A DNA stretch of 9,593 nt from DASZZV01 sp035544835 (lineage in GTDB: Bacteria; Acidobacteriota; Thermoanaerobaculia; Gp7-AA8), in assembly GCA_035544835.1 (NCBI GenBank), contig DASZZV010000143.1, positions 1-9,593 on the forward strand, read 5' to 3'. The notes beneath the pieces were generated by a model that made no database searches, was not told the DNA's origin, and saw nothing but the letters and a program-made list of their open reading frames with translations. Positions 6,320 through 9,593 of this stretch are shown in pieces; the first letter of the stretch is position 1; the number at the start of each line of letters is the position of its first letter. The position numbers and the translations under genes were made by a program.

Positions 6320-7084
6320 ATGCGATTGAAGGTTCTCGGAGCGTATGGCGCATCGGATGCCACCCACAACCTCACCGGTTATGTCATTGATGACAGGATC
6401 GCGGTCGACGCCGGAACGCTGACGTCCAAACTGAGCCTTCTCCAGCAGGCCCGTATCGAGGTCGTCTTCATCACTCATGCTCACGCCGACCACACGCGGG
6501 ATCTCCCTCATCTGATTCACAACCGCTTCAACCAGGACGCCCCTCCGCTTACCATCGTCGCCTCGACAAAGGTAATGGAGCAGCTTTCGAACCACGTTTT
6601 CAATGGCCAGGTCTGGCCGGACTTCGGGAAGCTGGTTTCCCCTCTAACGGGAAAACCGGCCATCAACTATCGGCCACTTCAACCCGGAAAACGGACGGTG
6701 ATCCAGGGTGCGGGTTTCACTGCCGTCACGGTCGACCATTCAGTGGATGCAGCCGGAGTGATCCTCGACCTGAACGATCAGACCATCGTGTTCACCGGCG
6801 ACACCGGTCCCACCAAAGAGATCTGGAAGCGGGCCAACAAGGCTACCAATGTCGTCACGATCGTCACCGAGGCCTCGTTCCCCAACGATTACCAGCAACT
6901 GGCCGACGACAGCGGGCATCTTTCCCCTCAGACCTTTGCCGTCGAGCTGGGCAAGATCGAACTCGACATCCCGGTGTACGCGAGCCATCGGAAGCTCCCC
7001 TGGGAACACAAGATCGAATCTGAGATGCGAAACATCCGCGACCGGAGAGCGCGCATCCTCGTCGAGAAGCAGTACACGTTCTAG
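6320..7084 (+). CDS. Metallo-beta-lactamase-fold protein, class II cyclic-nucleotide phosphodiesterase-like
   Basis: The product is 254 residues with no signal peptide, so it is probably cytoplasmic. The metal site is complete for the fold: His53-x-His55-x-Asp57-His58 (THAHADHTRDLP), His140 (VDHSVDAAG), Asp161 (FTGDTGP) and a late His223 (YASHRKLP). Features particular to the class II cAMP phosphodiesterase group (CpdP and yeast PDE1 relatives) are VFNGQVWPDF near 93-102, FTGDTGP, EASFPND (184-190) and SGHLSP (198-203). These enzymes hydrolyse 3',5'-cyclic nucleotides to 5'-nucleotides. Where family members usually read THxKP near the end, this one reads SHRKLP, a mild variation. The ATG at 6320 has GAGGGAG (6302-6308) upstream at a slightly long spacing of 11 bases. 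It is a single gene, divergent from lhr. Substrate identity (cAMP or another phosphodiester) cannot be told from sequence. Confidence 0.85.
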   Translation: MRLKVLGAYGASDATHNLTGYVIDDRIAVDAGTLTSKLSLLQQARIEVVFITHAHADHTRDLPHLIHNRFNQDAPPLTIVASTKVMEQLSNHVFNGQVWPDFGKLVSPLTGKPAINYRPLQPGKRTVIQGAGFTAVTVDHSVDAAGVILDLNDQTIVFTGDTGPTKEIWKRANKATNVVTIVTEASFPNDYQQLADDSGHLSPQTFAVELGKIELDIPVYASHRKLPWEHKIESEMRNIRDRRARILVEKQYTF

Positions 7085-7114
7085 CAATCCTTCCGAATCC
7101 CTAAGGGTCAAGCG

Positions 7115-7145
7115 GTCCACTCCCTGGACACTCTTGGTTATAACC
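7115..7145. promoter_or_regulatory. Inverted repeat plus palindrome after the phosphodiesterase-like gene
   Basis: GTCCA-CTCCC-TGGAC (7115-7129) is a 5-bp inverted repeat. The perfect 10-bp palindrome GGTTATAACC (7136-7145) follows and contains TATAAC, a good -10 hexamer. No -35-like element sits at the proper distance. It could be an operator with a promoter core for the secreted-protein genes, which would give a leader of about 165 bases, but this is speculative. Confidence 0.25.
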
Positions 7146-7188
7146 TCGCTTGCTTCCGTCTCGACGCCTCGCATACGATGGCGAATCC

Positions 7189-7204
7189 GTCAGATTTTTC
7201 TGAC
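7189..7204. terminator. Small hairpin GTCAGA-TTTT-TCTGAC
   Basis: A perfect 6-bp stem with a T4 loop lies 105 bases after the phosphodiesterase-like gene. The T-run is inside the loop rather than after the stem, so it is a poor classical terminator. It may still be the 3' end of that transcript or a regulatory inverted repeat in the leader of the next genes. Otherwise the stretch 7085-7314 shows no gene with a credible start. Confidence 0.25.
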
Positions 7205-7314
7205 AGAAGCTTCCCCGATCGCCTGTCGCACAGCCAATGGCTGGTTTCACCGCTTCGTCAACTTTACCAACGAAGGTCATAACCCCTGGAAACCCAACCT
7301 ATAGGAGAAACGAT

Positions 7315-8496
7315 ATGTCGTCCTTACGCCGCTTCACACTGCTGCTTTCGATCGTTCTTGCCATTGCGCTACCCGTCCTCGCTTCCGATCACGTCGACTC
7401 CGCCAACAATACGGAAGACCGCGGGACCGATCTGGCCGACGGCTATATGTTTCTCGACCCCAACGACAACTCCAAGGTGATCTTCCTCATGACCTGGTCG
7501 GGCTTCATCACCCCAGGCGAGAATGCGAACCTCGGAATCTTCAGTGACAGCGCGCGATTCACCTTCGATGTCGAGAACACCGGCGACGCCATCACTGACC
7601 AATCCTTCTTCGTCACTTTCGGTCCCAAGACCGCCGGCCAACCTCAGACAGCGACCATCACACTGCCCGACGGGCGGACGTTTACCGCGCCGACGACGAA
7701 CGTTAGCCAAACCGCTGAGACGCCGGCGGCAGCGGTCATCACGACCGACGCCGTGAGCGGCGTGTCCTTTTTTGCCGGGCTCGTCGATGATCCTTTCTTC
7801 TTCGATATCCCGGCTTTCGGGCGCTTCGTCGCCTCGGTCAGGGCGGGGACGCCGAACCCTGGAGTGTTCAGCCGCGGCCGAGACTCGTTCGCCGGATACA
7901 ACGTGCTCTCAATAGCGCTCAGCGTTCCGGTAGCATCGGTGAAGGGATCGAACGGAAACATCATCGGTATCAGCCAGGCGTCCCAACGTCGCATCGTCCA
8001 GATCATCGCCGCGAACGGGAACGTGGTCGGTAGCGGCCGCTTCGTGAACATCGACCGTCAGGGACTGCCGGCAATCAACACCGTCCTCATTCCATTTTCC
8101 CGAAAGAAGGATTACAACCACTCCACCCCGGCCGATGACGCGCGCGGCAAATTCGCGCCCGACATCGTCGCCACCCTCAAGGCGCTGGGCACCAACGACA
8201 CCAACATCGGCATCCTTGCCGGCCTGGCCGTGACAAAGGGCGACATCCTCCGCCTCGACACTTCCAAGGCCAACAGCGGCCCGGGTGGCGGTAACACCGC
8301 CGGCGCAGGTTTCCCGAACGGGCGGCGTCTGACCGACGACGTTATTGACACCATCCTCTTCTTCGTCGCCAATCAGACCACGCTCGGTGACAACGTGAAC
8401 GGCAACGATGTTGCCTTCCGCGACGCATTCCCTTTCCTCGCTCCGCCGAATCAGCCCTTCGTGAAAGACACCGTCGACGACCGGACGCGAAACTAA
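7315..8496 (+). CDS. Secreted DUF4331 family protein, 393 aa
   Basis: The start is set at ATG 7315 because AGGAGA (7303-7308) sits six bases upstream and the first residues form a signal peptide: basic SSLRR, hydrophobic FTLLLSIVLAIALPV, then cleavage after LA-S (about residue 23). The frame is open further upstream (to 7237), but that extension would bury the signal. The mature protein begins SDHVDSANN and has DLADGYMFLDP, the usual DUF4331 opening (short His/Asp-containing start, then D-x-Y-x-F-x-P). Other typical stretches are LPAINTVLIPFSRKKDYN, FPNGRRLTDDVIDTILFFV and the late NGNDVAFRDAFPFLAPP. The family is widespread in bacteria but its biochemical function is not established; its Asp/His-rich opening makes metal binding conceivable. 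Its stop is 22 bases before the next gene's start, so the two are likely co-transcribed and both exported. Confidence 0.9.
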   Translation: MSSLRRFTLLLSIVLAIALPVLASDHVDSANNTEDRGTDLADGYMFLDPNDNSKVIFLMTWSGFITPGENANLGIFSDSARFTFDVENTGDAITDQSFFVTFGPKTAGQPQTATITLPDGRTFTAPTTNVSQTAETPAAAVITTDAVSGVSFFAGLVDDPFFFDIPAFGRFVASVRAGTPNPGVFSRGRDSFAGYNVLSIALSVPVASVKGSNGNIIGISQASQRRIVQIIAANGNVVGSGRFVNIDRQGLPAINTVLIPFSRKKDYNHSTPADDARGKFAPDIVATLKALGTNDTNIGILAGLAVTKGDILRLDTSKANSGPGGGNTAGAGFPNGRRLTDDVIDTILFFVANQTTLGDNVNGNDVAFRDAFPFLAPPNQPFVKDTVDDRTRN

Positions 8497-8518
8497 ACGT
8501 GACGAAAGGAGGAATCTG

Positions 8519-9409
8519 ATGCGTAAGAAACTCATCACCCTATTCGCCCTCGCCGCCTGCATGTGCGCGCCGATGGCCTTCGCGGCTCATTTCTCGGATC
8601 TGTATGTCATCCCCGTGGCCAGTCACATCTCCGGTGTCAATGGGACGGTGTTCATCAGCGACCTGTCGATCCAGAACTTTCAGTCGACTCCGCTCACCGT
8701 GACGGTTCTCTTCATCGAATCGGGCGAAGGCAATGCCGAAAACGTCGGCAACCTCGTGAGCACCGCCCTGCCCAACGGCTCGGTCACAGTTCCCGCTGGT
8801 GGAACCGTCATCCTCCGCGACGTCTTGAGCGGCTATCAGGGAAAGACCACCGCCTTAGTCGGTTCCTTGATCGTCAGCGGGGACAAGCCTTTCGCCGTCA
8901 CCAGCCGCAACTACTCGGTCAATGCCGCCGGCGGGACCATCGGACAGACCGTGCCTCCCGCCCGCGACTTTGTCGAGAATGCCATCGGCGACACGATCAA
9001 TGCCATGGCCACCTCCTATCTACCGGGCCTGATTTCCAACGCCGCCTACCGCACCAATGTGGGCTTTACCGCGGCAGCCGGTCAGGCCGGCGCGATCATC
9101 GAGATCGAGATCAAGGATGCCGATGGCACCTCGCTCGGCAAGCGCTCCTTCTACATCGGCCCGAATCTCTACGAGCACGTCCAGGTCGCGGTCACGACCA
9201 TTGCCTCCAAGGGGTTCGACGCAGGCTCCGCCACCCTTCGGATCACCAATGGCGATGCCGCCGTGGCACCTTACGCGTCCGTAGTAGACAACATTTCATC
9301 GGATGCGGTCTTCATCACCGGCGTCTTCCCTCCGAATGCACCGTTTGCCAAAGTCGCCTCCTCGCCGTCCCGGTTCCGGCAACTGGTCGATCGGCTGGCA
9401 AAGCCGTAA
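8519..9409 (+). CDS. Secreted duplicated beta-sandwich protein of unknown function, 296 aa
   Basis: The ATG at 8519 has a near-perfect SD, AAAGGAGG (8505-8512), six bases upstream. The N-terminus MRKKLITLFALAACMCAPMAFA is an export signal, probably cut at AFA-AH (22/23). LAAC at residues 11-14 resembles a lipobox, but the hydrophobic core before it would be very short, so lipoprotein status is uncertain. The mature part seems to hold two related beta-rich repeats. Repeat 1, about 31-135, runs IPVASHISGVNGTVFISDL, PLTVTVLFIESG, VPAGGTVILRDVL, PFAVTSRNYSV. Repeat 2, about 169-265, runs LPGLISNAAYRTNVGF, IEIEIKDADGTSLGKRSF, GSATLRITNGD, VAPYASVVDN. I recall similar two-repeat secreted proteins in Acidobacteria-like genomes but cannot name a family. 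No catalytic motif is visible, so an adhesive or structural role is plausible. It forms a unit with the DUF4331 gene. Confidence 0.88.
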   Translation: MRKKLITLFALAACMCAPMAFAAHFSDLYVIPVASHISGVNGTVFISDLSIQNFQSTPLTVTVLFIESGEGNAENVGNLVSTALPNGSVTVPAGGTVILRDVLSGYQGKTTALVGSLIVSGDKPFAVTSRNYSVNAAGGTIGQTVPPARDFVENAIGDTINAMATSYLPGLISNAAYRTNVGFTAAAGQAGAIIEIEIKDADGTSLGKRSFYIGPNLYEHVQVAVTTIASKGFDAGSATLRITNGDAAVAPYASVVDNISSDAVFITGVFPPNAPFAKVASSPSRFRQLVDRLAKP

Positions 9410-9423
9410 CTGATTTTCTATTC

Positions 9424-9450
9424 GAGGAGGCGGCCTCTGGCCGCCTCCTC
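9424..9450 (+). terminator. 12-bp perfect hairpin after the secreted-protein unit
   Basis: GAGGAGGCGGCC (9424-9435) and GGCCGCCTCCTC (9439-9450) pair perfectly around a TCT loop, 15 bases after the stop codon of the beta-sandwich gene. The stem is very stable but no T-run follows. It is best read as a transcript-end hairpin, possibly recruited from a repeat, since more palindromes follow directly. Confidence 0.55.
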
Positions 9451-9454
9451 CAGG

Positions 9455-9585
9455 CACCGGGCGGAGCCCGGTGTGTGAGGCCCGGAGGGCCGCAGAGCTG
9501 GTAGCCAGTGGTGAGCGAAGCGAACCACTGGAAGACGTCACGAATCAATCATTTGCTTGAAGTTTCACCGAGCCCCGGCAGGGGC
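9455..9585. repeat. Cluster of short GC-rich palindromes
   Basis: Four more inverted repeats follow the 12-bp hairpin: CACCGGGC-GGA-GCCCGGTG (9455-9473), GGCCC-GGA-GGGCC (9479-9491), CCAGTGGT-11-ACCACTGG (9505-9531, loop GAGCGAAGCGA), and GCCCC-GGCA-GGGGC (9572-9585), the last near the window edge. Two share a GGA loop. The sequence holds no convincing gene. The arrangement looks like dispersed palindromic repeats of the REP type, but copy number elsewhere cannot be seen from this window. Confidence 0.65.
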
Positions 9586-9593
9586 GAAAGCCG

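Noticed and set aside
7237..7314. Upstream extension of the DUF4331 reading frame
   Set aside because: It has no SD and would put 26 residues before a clear signal peptide, whereas ATG 7315 has AGGAGA at proper spacing.
8549..8560. Lipoprotein signal (LAAC at residues 11-14 of the beta-sandwich protein)
   Set aside because: The hydrophobic stretch before the Cys is only about nine residues, and a standard AFA-A cleavage site follows; kept only as a caveat.
8563..9504. 313-codon + strand frame overlapping the beta-sandwich gene
   Set aside because: It is an Arg/His/Gln-rich out-of-frame shadow of the signal-peptide-bearing gene, and it runs through the terminator hairpin.

Overview
The window is GC-rich bacterial DNA. 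Its codons mostly end in C or G, and its genes have clear Shine-Dalgarno (SD) sites (AGGAGG, AAGGAGG, AGGAG). Several things would fit an Acidobacteriota-type genome, perhaps an environmental assembly: a secreted DUF4331 protein, a secreted duplicated beta-sandwich protein, short heptamer repeats between genes, and a run of GC-rich palindromes. This assignment is inferred from general resemblance only. There is no rRNA, tRNA or CRISPR array.

Layout. The left part (1-6135) is read leftward. From upstream to downstream it holds a full-length Lhr helicase (6135-1600), an 88-residue probable winged-helix protein (1423-1157) with its own SD and a candidate promoter, and a composite locus at 1002-42. 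In that locus a lysine/alanine-rich, histone H1-tail-like reading frame (1002-499) leads directly into a Fic/Doc-fold domain carried in the +1 frame (about 480-42). Both frames are open through the low-complexity stretch. Third-position base use and SD spacing favour the H1-like frame there, so the Fic domain has no convincing start of its own. Its active-site motif also lacks the usual histidine and acidic residue.

The right part (6320-9409) is read rightward. It holds a metallo-beta-lactamase-fold protein resembling class II cyclic-nucleotide phosphodiesterases, divergent from lhr. Next come two secreted-protein genes 22 bases apart, almost certainly one transcript: a DUF4331 protein and a two-repeat beta-sandwich protein. 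The unit ends at a perfect 12-bp hairpin, followed by more palindromes up to the window edge.

Functionally, lhr is a nucleic-acid repair or processing gene, the phosphodiesterase-like gene suggests nucleotide-signal turnover, and the last two genes act outside the cytoplasm. No single pathway links them. The most unusual part is the H1-like/degenerate Fic locus. Next are the heptamer repeat family (seen at 1-34 and 6158-6227) and the terminal palindrome cluster.
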